Shown here in pieces: positions 8,772-17,042 of a stretch of 64,000 nucleotides of DNA. The DNA comes from Phycisphaerae bacterium RAS2 (GTDB taxonomy: Bacteria; Planctomycetota; Phycisphaerae; UBA1845; UTPLA1). The notes beneath the pieces are model-generated. The model worked only from the letters and a program-made list of their open reading frames with translations, was not told the origin of the DNA and made no database searches. Position 1 is the stretch's first letter. Each line of letters begins with the position of its first letter. The position numbers and the translations under genes were made by a program. The DNA is taken from contig CP036352.1 of the NCBI GenBank assembly GCA_007753915.1, positions 372,001 to 436,000 of the forward strand, in the 5' to 3' direction.

Positions 8772-9182
8772 GTGACTCCTGGCGACACGCGACCGGCGAC
8801 GATTCTCATCGTCGATGACAACGCGCAGAACCTTGAACTGCTCGAGGCCTATCTGGAAGAGCTGCCCAGCGCGCGTGTTCTGACCGCGACGAGCGGGCAG
8901 GACGCGCTGGCGAAGGTCGCGTCCGACAAGCCCGACCTGATGCTGCTGGACATCATGATGCCGAAGATGAGCGGCTTTGAAGTCTGCAAAAAGATCAAGG
9001 CCGACCCGGCGACGAAGGACATTCCGGTCATTCTCGTGACCGCGCTGCATGAAATGGGGGACCAGGAACGCGGCGTGGAAATGGGAGCGGATGATTTCCT
9101 GACCAAGCCGGTCAACCGCGTTGATCTCATCGCGCGGATTCAGGCCCAGCTGGCAAAGCGCTTTAGTGGCCCGGTGAATTAG
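8772..9182 (+). CDS. Stand-alone response regulator receiver (REC) protein
   Basis: 136 aa with only a receiver domain. Residues seen: acidic pair in ILIVDDN, phospho-acceptor D near residue 59 in LLLDIMMPKM, T/A in VTALHE and K in FLTKPVN. The GTG start at 8772 has GGAGGCGTTCC directly upstream, which decides it. No output domain or partner kinase is adjacent, so it may act by protein contact or belong to a distant system. Confidence 0.93.
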   Translation: MTPGDTRPATILIVDDNAQNLELLEAYLEELPSARVLTATSGQDALAKVASDKPDLMLLDIMMPKMSGFEVCKKIKADPATKDIPVILVTALHEMGDQERGVEMGADDFLTKPVNRVDLIARIQAQLAKRFSGPVN

Positions 9183-9280
9183 CCGCGGTCTTGCCGCCGA
9201 TTTTCACCCATCTATAATCGCGCCCGATCAACCCGGCGGGGCATGGGGGGCAGGAGGCCCGCGGTCAGAAGGGAAATCGG

Positions 9281-10657
9281 ATGTCCGAGTCTCCGGCGGA
9301 AATCAAGCGCATCCATTGGTCCGACGTTTTCGCGTTCACGGCGGTCTTTCGCTCGTTTCGCATGGCCCTGGACTGGAAGACGCTGCTGCTGGCGTTCTTC
9401 GGTTTGTTCGTGACCTATCTCGGCGGGCGCACGCTCGATCTCGTCTGGGCATCGAGCCACATGCCGATCGTTTCCGCTTCGCACGTGTCCGAGCTGGATG
9501 CCTACGCTGCCGGCGGCCGCGTGGGAGCGAAGCAGTTCATCAAGGAGCACGATGATCGGAAGGATTCCCGCCGCGTCGGCGCGTTCGCCCTGCTCTTGCA
9601 GCACGCGCGCGTGACTGCCAATCGCGCCATGCATGGCGTGATGGCGCTCAACCCCGGCGAAGTGCTTGGCGCGATCTACGGCGCAGCGCTGGCGACGCTC
9701 TGGCTGGTCAGTGTGCATCCTCTGTACGGAGCCTTGTTCGTCCTGCTCAAGCTAAGTGTCTGGGCGCTGTTCGGCGGGGCCGCCTGCCGCGTGGCGATGA
9801 TGCGCGCGGCGCGCGATGAGCGCATCCCGTTGAGCGAGGCGCTGGCCTTTGCGCGAGCGCGGTTTGGTTCGCTCCTGCTCGCGCCGGCGCTTGGATTCGG
9901 AGTCGTTCTGATCGCGGGACTGGTGTTGATGCTGTTTGGTCTGGTCGGCGCGATTCCGTGGGTGGGCGATCTGGTAGTGGGGCTGTTGTTCGGGCTGGTC
10001 ATTGCCGCAGCCCTGGGCATCGCGTTTATTCTAATCGGCGCTTGCGCAGGGATGCCGCTGGTCTATCCAGCCATCGCGGCGGAAGGCTCCGATCCGTTCG
10101 ACGCGCTCAACCGCAGTGTTTCATTTATCTACGAGCATCCGTGGCGATCGGCGCTGTATTTCGGCGCGGCCACGGTCTACGGCGCGATCTGCCTGCTGTT
10201 CGTGAAGTTCTTTGTTCGGCTCGGTCTCGCGGCGGCGGCGCTGTTCCTCGGCGCGACGATGAACCTGGGCGGCGCCACGGCCGGCGCGACCAAGCTGCCC
10301 GACGGCGTCGGCAAGCTGACTGCCGTTTGGCAAGCGCCGACGCTCACATTCGACAGCGCCTTCGTCGGCAGGTTCGACGAGCACGAAGTCGGCGGCATGA
10401 GCCGCTTCAGCCGGTTTCTCATCAAGGGCTGGCTGTACGCGGTGTGGGGACTGGTCGCTGCTTTCGCAATCAGTTTCTACTACGCCGCGGCGTCGATTGT
10501 CTATCTGCTGCTTCGCCGCGAGGCGGACGCCACCGACATGGAAGACGTATTCGTTGACGATTATCCCGCGGAAGCGCTGGCAGCCGCGCCGGCCCCGGCG
10601 GGCAATGCGCCCGCGGCGCAGGGCGGCGGATTGAATCTGCCGGTGATCGGTCAGTAG
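9281..10657 (+). CDS. Multi-pass membrane protein of unknown function
   Basis: 458 aa. I do not recognise a named family. About six to seven hydrophobic segments are visible, among them LLLAFFGLFVTYLGG near residue 38, VHPLYGALFVLLKLSVWALF near 150, LLAPALGFGVVLIAGLVLML near 205, DLVVGLLFGLVIAAALGIAF near 230, and a pair near 290 and 400. The C-terminus is an Ala/Pro-rich tail. The stretch EGSDPFDALNRSVSFIYEHPWR between helices looks conserved. It is preceded by AGGGAAATCGG and stands alone between a receiver gene and a lipoprotein gene. Confidence 0.75.
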   Translation: MSESPAEIKRIHWSDVFAFTAVFRSFRMALDWKTLLLAFFGLFVTYLGGRTLDLVWASSHMPIVSASHVSELDAYAAGGRVGAKQFIKEHDDRKDSRRVGAFALLLQHARVTANRAMHGVMALNPGEVLGAIYGAALATLWLVSVHPLYGALFVLLKLSVWALFGGAACRVAMMRAARDERIPLSEALAFARARFGSLLLAPALGFGVVLIAGLVLMLFGLVGAIPWVGDLVVGLLFGLVIAAALGIAFILIGACAGMPLVYPAIAAEGSDPFDALNRSVSFIYEHPWRSALYFGAATVYGAICLLFVKFFVRLGLAAAALFLGATMNLGGATAGATKLPDGVGKLTAVWQAPTLTFDSAFVGRFDEHEVGGMSRFSRFLIKGWLYAVWGLVAAFAISFYYAAASIVYLLLRREADATDMEDVFVDDYPAEALAAAPAPAGNAPAAQGGGLNLPVIGQ

Positions 10658-10778
10658 GAAGCCCCATCGGTCCGGGGGGCGTGGAAACGGCGGCCGTAAC
10701 AGACGCCGGGGCACGTCCGGGTGCGATGATTCGTCGCGCCCAAGAGTTGAAGGAAGCCTCGCCTCGGAGGAAGGTGCC

Positions 10779-12209
10779 ATGCGCCGCCCGAATCGGTTCC
10801 CGGTCCTCTCGCTCATTGCGACATGTGTATTGATCAGCAGCGGCTGCACCGAGCTGTACCTGATCTTCGGCCCCGGCGGGCCGTATCCACCCGGCGGCTC
10901 CAACAATCGCCCCGGTGGATCGACCACGCAGCCGTCGGCCATCCCCGGCCCGCTCTTCGCTTCGCGCCAGATCGACCCGGCCCTGGAAAGCACCGCCGGC
11001 GCCCGCGTCATCGTCGCCGCCGACATGAACGGCGACGGCCTGACCGACTTTGTCTCCGGCTCGGCCGAGAACCAACCCGTGCAAATCCACCTGCGCGACA
11101 ACGCCGTCACGCTCGATTTCACGACCTTCTCCATCGCGGGCGGCGCGCCGATCTCCACCATGTACGATCTCGCCATCGACGACTTCGATCAGGACGGCCG
11201 GCTTGATATTGCCGTGCTGGTGAACGACACAGGCTTCGTGCCCGTGACGGGCGCGATGAAGCGCGGCGCGGTGGTAATCCTGTTCGCACCGGTGAACGCG
11301 GCCGACGCGCTGCTCTGGCAGGCGACGACGATCACGAGCACGTTCTTTCTTCCGGGCGATGCCGACGGCGTGACGGATTTTGCCGTGGGTGATTTCGACG
11401 GGGTTGCCGGGCCGGACATCGTGCTTGGCTCGAACGAGCAACTGGCGACGCCGCCGGACCTGAACCCGATCTACCTGTACGCGAACCCCGGCGGGGCCAA
11501 CGCGCGCAGCGGCAACGCCTGGGTGCAGGTGCAGATCGGCGCCGACGTGCCGCAGTTCAAACAGCTTGAGGCGGCCGACATCGACGCCGACGGCGATCTG
11601 GATATCGTCGCGACGTATCCCTTCGCCAAGAGCTTCAACATCCGCTGGCTGCGCAACCCGTTGATCGAGGGCGGCACGGCGGCTGTGCTGGCCGGCAACT
11701 GGATCACGCGCACCGTCGGCGAGCAGCGCATCCTGCAGCAGCCGGGCGACGAGCAGGTTCCGGGGGCGGACTTCGTCTCGGTCGGTGATGTCGACGGCGA
11801 CGGCGATCTCGACGTGGTCAGCGTCTTCGCGCAACTTGATCTCATCCAATGGTTCGAGAATCCCGGCCCGTCGGTGGGCCTGCAGACCTTTCCGTGGAAC
11901 GTGTACAACCTCGGCACGTTCAAGACGGATGTCTCCGTTACCGCGCTGCAACTGGTCGATCTGAATCTCGATGGGCGGCTGGATTGCTTCGCCGGCGCCA
12001 GCGGCAGCATGGTCGGCTACCAGCCGGGCCTGGACCCGCGCGATTTCTGGACGCCGTTCACGATCCTCGGCACCAACCCCCCGGCGACAATCGGCCGCTG
12101 CGCCTTTGCCGACATCGACGGCAACGGCCTGCTGGACATCGCCGCGCCGCTGGACCGCGACGGCGTGACGCAGGATCAGTTTCTGCTCCTGACGCGCCTG
12201 ACGCCGTAG
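10779..12209 (+). CDS. FG-GAP/VCBS repeat lipoprotein
   Basis: 476 aa. A signal peptide ends in LISSGC, a lipobox at about residue 23. A Pro/Gly/Ser linker (YPPGGSNNRPGGSTTQPS) follows. The rest contains repeated calcium-binding loops of the FG-GAP/VCBS kind: ADMNGDGLTDF, DDFDQDGRLDIAV, GDFDGVAGPDIVLG, ADIDADGDLDIVA, GDVDGDGDLDVVS, LVDLNLDGRLDCF and ADIDGNGLLDIAAP, together making a seven-bladed propeller. It is probably surface- or periplasm-anchored. Ligand unknown. GGAGGAAGGTGCC provides the ribosome binding site. Confidence 0.9.
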   Translation: MRRPNRFPVLSLIATCVLISSGCTELYLIFGPGGPYPPGGSNNRPGGSTTQPSAIPGPLFASRQIDPALESTAGARVIVAADMNGDGLTDFVSGSAENQPVQIHLRDNAVTLDFTTFSIAGGAPISTMYDLAIDDFDQDGRLDIAVLVNDTGFVPVTGAMKRGAVVILFAPVNAADALLWQATTITSTFFLPGDADGVTDFAVGDFDGVAGPDIVLGSNEQLATPPDLNPIYLYANPGGANARSGNAWVQVQIGADVPQFKQLEAADIDADGDLDIVATYPFAKSFNIRWLRNPLIEGGTAAVLAGNWITRTVGEQRILQQPGDEQVPGADFVSVGDVDGDGDLDVVSVFAQLDLIQWFENPGPSVGLQTFPWNVYNLGTFKTDVSVTALQLVDLNLDGRLDCFAGASGSMVGYQPGLDPRDFWTPFTILGTNPPATIGRCAFADIDGNGLLDIAAPLDRDGVTQDQFLLLTRLTP

Positions 12210-12272
12210 AGATGCCTCGCGCCGCGCGCTGATTCCTGCACACTGGGTCGGACGTTCGTATAGATCGGGTTC

Positions 12273-12321
12273 GCAGACCCGACATTGCCTCTTGCAACGC
12301 GCGCAGAATCGTCGGGTCTGC
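12273..12321. terminator. Long inverted repeat between convergent genes
   Basis: GCAGACCCGAC (12273-12283) pairs perfectly with GTCGGGTCTGC (12311-12321), enclosing 27 nt. It sits between the end of the lipoprotein gene (+) and the end of the MazF-like gene (-). A two-way terminator function is plausible, but there is no long T-tract on either strand. Confidence 0.4.
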
Positions 12322-12338
12322 GCGCTTATCGTGTACAT

Positions 12339-12713
12339 TTATTCAGAGCGATTCAGTCGTTTATGAAGTTCGACAATCTCCAAAAGATGTCTGGTGGGCA
12401 CTGCCCCTTTGATCTCGACAACATCGCTGGGCCTGACGACCATTACCCAGTCACAAACAGCCGCACTTCGTCGCGCGAGTTTTGTTAAGGGGTGCCGGTT
12501 ACGCGACCACGGAAGTTCAACCATGTTGCTTGGGGCGGGCGACGGAAACGATGTGGTGATTGCAACGGCGACGAACGGTTCATCCAAGATCATCTCGTGG
12601 GTGGAACTTATCACGACCACAGGCCTAAGCTTGAAGTTGCCTCGTGGATCCGGCACGTTTGCCCAGACAATGGATCCCTGCGCCAAGCCGAGCGAGTTCT
12701 CCACAGTTGTCAA
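12339..12713 (-). CDS. MazF/PemK-like type II toxin
   Basis: 124 aa. It shows the MazF/PemK fold pattern: QGSIVWANVPDPRGNFKLRPVVVIS at residues 12-36, VAVAITTSFPSP near 50, an exposed RRSAAVCDWVMVVRPSDVVEIKG near 82-104 and a final LLEIVELHKRL helix. MazF enzymes are sequence-specific endoribonucleases neutralised by a co-transcribed antitoxin. The start codon overlaps the stop of the upstream small gene (12710-12713), so the pair is translationally coupled. Base composition is clearly lower in GC than the flanks, which suggests transfer. Confidence 0.82.
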   Translation of the reverse strand: MTTVENSLGLAQGSIVWANVPDPRGNFKLRPVVVISSTHEMILDEPFVAVAITTSFPSPAPSNMVELPWSRNRHPLTKLARRSAAVCDWVMVVRPSDVVEIKGAVPTRHLLEIVELHKRLNRSE

Positions 12714-12943
12714 TCAGCGTCAGGAGTGAACGGATCGGCAGTCTCGTCCCACCATGATTGAGGGGGTTGATTTGTGGGTCTTGTTGCCCACTCCAGTAAG
12801 GTTGACCTCGCAGGCGTGGATTGTGCCAATTGCTCTTGGTAATTGCCGATGTTTGCAATGCGTATTTCCGTAACTTCCAACGTCACGGAATCGTCCGATT
12901 TCGTTTCTATCGACATTGCGTCATTGAAGATTGCATTAGTCAT
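12710..12943 (-). CDS. Small acidic protein, candidate antitoxin to the MazF-like toxin
   Basis: 77 aa. I do not recognise the family. The sequence has no evident DNA-binding motif. The second half looks disordered and ends in an aromatic-acidic motif, SWWDETADPFTPDAD. Size, position immediately before the toxin and the 4-bp overlap are typical of antitoxins, and the acidic aromatic tail could wrap a toxin. It also overlaps the upstream DUF6941-like gene by 8 bp. The antitoxin role is inferred from arrangement only. Confidence 0.6.
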   Translation of the reverse strand: MTNAIFNDAMSIETKSDDSVTLEVTEIRIANIGNYQEQLAQSTPARSTLLEWATRPTNQPPQSWWDETADPFTPDAD

Positions 12944-13373
12944 GACCCATCTCCGCCTTCCGTTGCTCCCTTATTCTTACCAGTAGGGGCCGTTGTTGGA
13001 GTAGCTCGCCATCAGCCTTCACAAATACCCAGTATTTTCCGGGCTTCTCGAAAACGATCCCCTCCAGTCTAACGTGTATATCGGTAACAGCCAACGGCGT
13101 ATCAAAGTTCGTCGCACCCGTTAGCATCATTATAGTAACGCCAGATTGTTCATGTTCGATCCCGATCTCCAGTTTGTACTCCCCATTCCCATTCGTCAGT
13201 GTTGCCAAGACTGACATCTGGTGATGCCTGCATGGGAACGCCGAAGCTTCAATTGTGTTAAACGTACCGACCAGAATGAGATTCTTGCTGGCCTCATCGC
13301 GATAAATATCATTACATACGATAATCGAAATGCACGACAAAACCTCTGGGTTCGGCACTTTCCCTGCACTCAT
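12936..13373 (-). CDS. DUF6941-like protein
   Basis: 145 aa from ATG at 13373; a longer frame to 13445 exists without better support. The core CNDIYRDEASKNLILVGTFN, followed by HHQMSVLATLTNGNGEY and FEKPGKYWVFVKADGELL, resembles the DUF6941 group, beta-rich proteins of unknown function. It is the first of three overlapping genes on this strand. The operon position before a toxin pair is unusual for this family as far as I know. Composition is lower in GC than the neighbours. Confidence 0.72.
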   Translation of the reverse strand: MSAGKVPNPEVLSCISIIVCNDIYRDEASKNLILVGTFNTIEASAFPCRHHQMSVLATLTNGNGEYKLEIGIEHEQSGVTIMMLTGATNFDTPLAVTDIHVRLEGIVFEKPGKYWVFVKADGELLQQRPLLVRIREQRKAEMGHD

Positions 13374-13517
13374 AAAAGCCCACTCAATCTCCGATCGGGT
13401 AATTCGCCGGGCCAGTTGAGCCCTCGTCCATCCGACGCAGAACATTTTAGGGTTACCATTCTGGAAACACCCAAAGAGTTGGGGCTCGATTTGCTTCCAG
13501 TTTTCAGTCTCAGGCTA

Positions 13518-16154
13518 TTATCGTCCCCCTAGGGCTCCGGTTGCAAGTCTGTCACGCTTGCTCGGCCCGGCTCTGCGCAAGGCGTCGGTCACGATCTGCG
13601 GCGTGAGCAGTTCGGGGAGAATCTGCGGGTTGTCCGTGTCGCCGGGCGAATAGACGAGATAGAGCGGCACGCCGGCACGTTTGAATCGTTCCAACACGGA
13701 CTTGATCATCGGGTCTTCGCTCGAGTAGTCGGCCTCGATCGGCACGACGTTCAGTTCGCGCATCAAGGCGCGCGTTGCCTCGACGTCGATGGAGGTCTTG
13801 AGATTCGTCTTGCACGAGGCGCACCAGCTCGCCGTAAAATCGACAAACACCGTGTACCCCGCCTCGACGTAACGGCGGACGTGCTCTTCGTCGTACTCCA
13901 GCCACGGGATGCCCCGGCTCCAGTCGGGCTTCCATGCGACCTCGCCGCGCTTCTCGGGGTCGAGCTGGGCATACAGCTTGCCATCGTTGATCAGCTTGCG
14001 GCGGTGCGACACATCGAGCCGCAGATCGTCAATGGTGTCCATCGCGCGGAAGGGCAGCAGCCAGCCGGCCGCGACAATCGCCAGCGCCACGCCGTTCATC
14101 GCCAGCTTGCGCGTCGGCGGGTCGCCGAATTGAATGCGGCCCTTCACCCATACCGCCAGTGAGACAAACAGCAAGAAGATGATCGTGAGCAGCAGGCCCC
14201 AGTCGCCGATTTGATCGCGGAGCGGATTGAGCAGCCACACGGCTGTCCCCAGCAGCAGGAAGCCCATCAGCACTTCGAACGTGTGCATCCACGGGCCGGG
14301 CTTGGGCACGAACTTCAGCCATGCCGGCTGGGCCGACAACAACACGAACGGAAACGCCATGCCCACACCGACGGCCATGAAGATCATCGCGCCCTGCGCG
14401 GGCGGGTAGCGCGTCGCCGCGCCGACGGCCGCCGAGAGAAACGGCGCGGTGCAGGCCGTGCCGAGAAACGTGGCGAGCAGGCCGGTGGCGAAGGCCGACG
14501 GCAGCCCCTCGCGCTCGGCGGCTTTCTGGCCGAGGTGATCGATGACCTTGGGTGTGAAGACGGCGAAGACGCCGAAGAGGCTAAGCGCGAAGGCCGTGAC
14601 GACCGCGGCGAGACCGATGACGACGCGCGGCTTCTGAAAGAGCTGACCCCAGCCGGTGCCGGTCGTGGCGAAGAGCACGGCGAGGAAGCCGAAGAAAACG
14701 AGAATCCCGGCGCAGTAGGTGAGGCCCAGCGCGAGGATTCGACCGCGATCTTCGCCGGCTTGGCGCACGAACGAGAGCACCTTGAGCGAGATGACGGGCA
14801 GAACGCATGGCATGAGGTTCAGCACAAGCCCGCCGATGAAAGCCATGGCGAGCACGCCGGTGAACCCGTAGCGGTTGAAGAATGCCTCGGCGGAAGAGAG
14901 CCAGGTTGCGAGATTCGAGGAATTGGATGCGGAAGGGGTTGCAGAGCCGTGGAGCGTCGCGCCGGATGATGCCTCGCCGGTTTGATCGTCCGGTGCAACG
15001 GATGCTGACGCCTGCTCCGGATCGGGCGCTCCGAGTACCCGCTCGCTCGCACTCGGGGCCAGGATGGACACAAACTCGTCATCGCCGGCCGCCGGTGCGG
15101 GGCCGCCTTCCATGCGGATCGGCAGCGACCATTCGATCCGCTGCGGCGGGTAGCACGTGCCCGAATCGTTGCAGATCTGGTATTGCAGGATGCCGTGAAC
15201 GCGACGCGGCGCGGTGCCTGCATCGTCATTCACCGTCACGGGCACCTTGAACGCGACCTTGCCGGAATACTCGCTCAATTTGCCCAGCACTTTGTCGTTG
15301 CGCTCGACGCCGGGCGGATAAACCACGTCGCCGATCTCGAAACCATCGGCCGGCTCGACGAAGACATACGCCGCAATGTAGTCTTCATCGAGCGGCTTGT
15401 GCGATTGCATGTGCGCCCCGCGCTCGATGTCGGCTGTGACGATCGCGTTGAACGCCTTGCCCGGTGCGGCAGTGGGGGCGTCGGCCGCGACGGTGACCTT
15501 CACATGCTCGGCTTTGTCGAGCGGTTCGGGCAGCGCGCGGCGAGCGCGTTTGAAAATATCTTCATTGGCCGGCGACGGCTTGGCGCCCGGCCCGGCGACC
15601 GGCAGCGTAAGCGTCAGCTTCGCCTTGCCGGGGATGCACTCCTTCTTGCAGGCGAGGAACGACACTTCGGCGGTCAACTCGATTGTCTTGCCGCGAGCGG
15701 CGTTCTTCGGTCCGCGCACGGGTGTCAATATAACGGCATTCGAAGGGAGATAGTACGAGTCGCCCTCCAGCGTCGGGTCGTACTTCACCGTCGGCGTAGG
15801 ATAGCGCGAGCGGCCGACATGCCACCCGGCAGAGCCGCTCCACTTCACCTCGGTCGGCAGTCCGCCGTTCGGTCCGGGGTTGATCCAATAGACGTGCCAG
15901 CCATCCTCGGGTTTGAGCGTCACGGCGAAGTTCACGATCTCGCCGGGAACGAACTCGGCACGATCGGCAAACGCCTGAACCGTGACGTGCGATGCGGTCA
16001 CCGGCTTGCTGGCTGCCTGGCCTAGCGCGGTTGCTGCGGGAAGCAGACCCGACAACAAAGTGACCGCGACCATGGCGGCTCGGCTACGCGCGACATCACC
16101 TCGCGGCACGCCGGAAGCGGAACGGGAAATCAACAAGCGGCATCTGGCTGGCAA
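13518..16154 (-). CDS. DsbD-like thiol:disulfide interchange protein
   Basis: 878 aa (an internal ATG at 16073 would give a cleaner signal peptide). After the export signal an nDsbD-type immunoglobulin domain has FLACKKECIPGKA near residue 168. The central membrane part, about residues 430-690, has eight or so helices with the paired membrane cysteines in LMPCVLPVISLKV and GTACTAPFLSAA. A thioredoxin-like C-terminal domain carries FTASWCASCKTN near residue 785. Such proteins pass electrons from cytosolic thioredoxin to the periplasm. All three cysteine pairs are intact. A linker rich in Ser/Ala/Gly separates the first two parts. Confidence 0.93.
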   Translation of the reverse strand: MPARCRLLISRSASGVPRGDVARSRAAMVAVTLLSGLLPAATALGQAASKPVTASHVTVQAFADRAEFVPGEIVNFAVTLKPEDGWHVYWINPGPNGGLPTEVKWSGSAGWHVGRSRYPTPTVKYDPTLEGDSYYLPSNAVILTPVRGPKNAARGKTIELTAEVSFLACKKECIPGKAKLTLTLPVAGPGAKPSPANEDIFKRARRALPEPLDKAEHVKVTVAADAPTAAPGKAFNAIVTADIERGAHMQSHKPLDEDYIAAYVFVEPADGFEIGDVVYPPGVERNDKVLGKLSEYSGKVAFKVPVTVNDDAGTAPRRVHGILQYQICNDSGTCYPPQRIEWSLPIRMEGGPAPAAGDDEFVSILAPSASERVLGAPDPEQASASVAPDDQTGEASSGATLHGSATPSASNSSNLATWLSSAEAFFNRYGFTGVLAMAFIGGLVLNLMPCVLPVISLKVLSFVRQAGEDRGRILALGLTYCAGILVFFGFLAVLFATTGTGWGQLFQKPRVVIGLAAVVTAFALSLFGVFAVFTPKVIDHLGQKAAEREGLPSAFATGLLATFLGTACTAPFLSAAVGAATRYPPAQGAMIFMAVGVGMAFPFVLLSAQPAWLKFVPKPGPWMHTFEVLMGFLLLGTAVWLLNPLRDQIGDWGLLLTIIFLLFVSLAVWVKGRIQFGDPPTRKLAMNGVALAIVAAGWLLPFRAMDTIDDLRLDVSHRRKLINDGKLYAQLDPEKRGEVAWKPDWSRGIPWLEYDEEHVRRYVEAGYTVFVDFTASWCASCKTNLKTSIDVEATRALMRELNVVPIEADYSSEDPMIKSVLERFKRAGVPLYLVYSPGDTDNPQILPELLTPQIVTDALRRAGPSKRDRLATGALGGR

Positions 16155-16365
16155 TCGAAACTCCCTCGCAATGGTGCATGCCGCCGGTCAGTGGCGGACC
16201 AACAAGTTCGGTACAGGCATATACGGCCTCAACCGGCGGTCCATTCCCACTTCGCCACCGATCGCACAGTTTCCGATGCAGGGCGGGCAGCCGCTCCGCG
16301 TCGCCGAAATCGCCCTAATTCTAAGCGTATCAACCAGTTCCGTGCGGATCGTGGTCGAAAACTTC

Positions 16366-16393
16366 TTGACGACAAGGCCCGGGCATTTATACT
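16366..16393 (+). promoter_or_regulatory. sigma70-like promoter upstream of rny
   Basis: TTGACG at 16366-16371, a 16-bp spacer and TATACT at 16388-16393. The expected start site is near 16400. It points towards rny, which begins about 640 bp further on. Confidence 0.6.
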
Positions 16394-16404
16394 CTACCGC
16401 AGTC

Positions 16405-16428
16405 CAGGCGCGACAAGCCTCGTGCCTG
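16405..16428 (+). other. Hairpin at the start of the predicted rny leader
   Basis: CAGGCGCGA pairs with TCGTGCCTG through nine pairs including one G-U, closing a short loop. It would form at the very 5' end of the transcript from the 16366 promoter, a position where hairpins protect mRNA or begin a small RNA. Confidence 0.4.
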
Positions 16429-17042
16429 ATTATAGATAGATGCGCGGCGGATGCGGGCGACTCGGGTCGTTCGAATCGGTCGTGCGCGGCGGAGTCGCAA
16501 GACTCGCCATGAAAAGGAGTTTCGGTTTGCGTCGCCCGGCATGAGTTTCCGGCGAGGGCAGATCGAGTCCGTGGATCCCCTAACTTTCGGCGTCGCCCTT
16601 TTGATCGGCGCCGATTTGAAGTACGGCAGTGCAACTGGTTGTGAGCCGACCCAGCGTAACGTTGAATTTGATGCGAACCTTCGGAAGCAGTTTGGCTGTT
16701 CGGGCGACGATGGGCGAGTGGTTCCATTCGCGATCGACGCCGATTCGAGCGGCCGTGACGCAGGCGGGTGTCGTCGGAAGCATGTAAGGACGATTCACTC
16801 TCTGGCGACACGATGCGTTGAGGGTTCGCTCACCTGGGCCGGACGGGCGACACAAGTTCCCCATTCATGACCGGCGCTCGCCGCCGCCGGGCCATCCACA
16901 CTTGATCGTTGCAGACCCTTTGTCCGCGAACTTCTGTTCGGCAGACGGTGTTGAGCGTTTTCGCGGTGCGCGCGTTCGCCCTGGCGAACGTTTCGCCCGG
17001 TTGGCTGTTTGTTAAGGTTGAAAGAATTGAAAGGTGAAGATC

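Larger units (their letters stand above)
16155..17042 (+). other. Long non-coding region, probable rny leader
   Basis: 888 bp between the divergent DsbD-like gene and rny. Reading frames here have no family resemblance. It contains a good promoter at 16366 pointing to rny and several hairpins: 16405-16428, and GTTCGC-CCTG-GCGAAC at 16974-16989 close to the start codon. If transcription runs from that promoter, the rny message would have a leader of about 640 nt. I looked for RNase P RNA, tmRNA and SRP RNA signatures and saw none. Confidence 0.5.

Noticed and set aside
12264-12290. tRNA-like GGGTTCG sequence
   Set aside because: No cloverleaf can be drawn; the sequence is one arm of a long inverted repeat.
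10470-12338. Very long minus-strand open frames opposite real genes (also 37334-39391, 42912-45401, 47456-49615)
   Set aside because: They are antisense shadows typical of GC-rich genes; the opposite strand carries clear protein families.
16451-16870. Reading frames of 94-139 codons on both strands between the DsbD-like gene and rny
   Set aside because: No family resemblance, no ribosome sites, and codon patterns unlike real genes here. The region fits a non-coding leader better.
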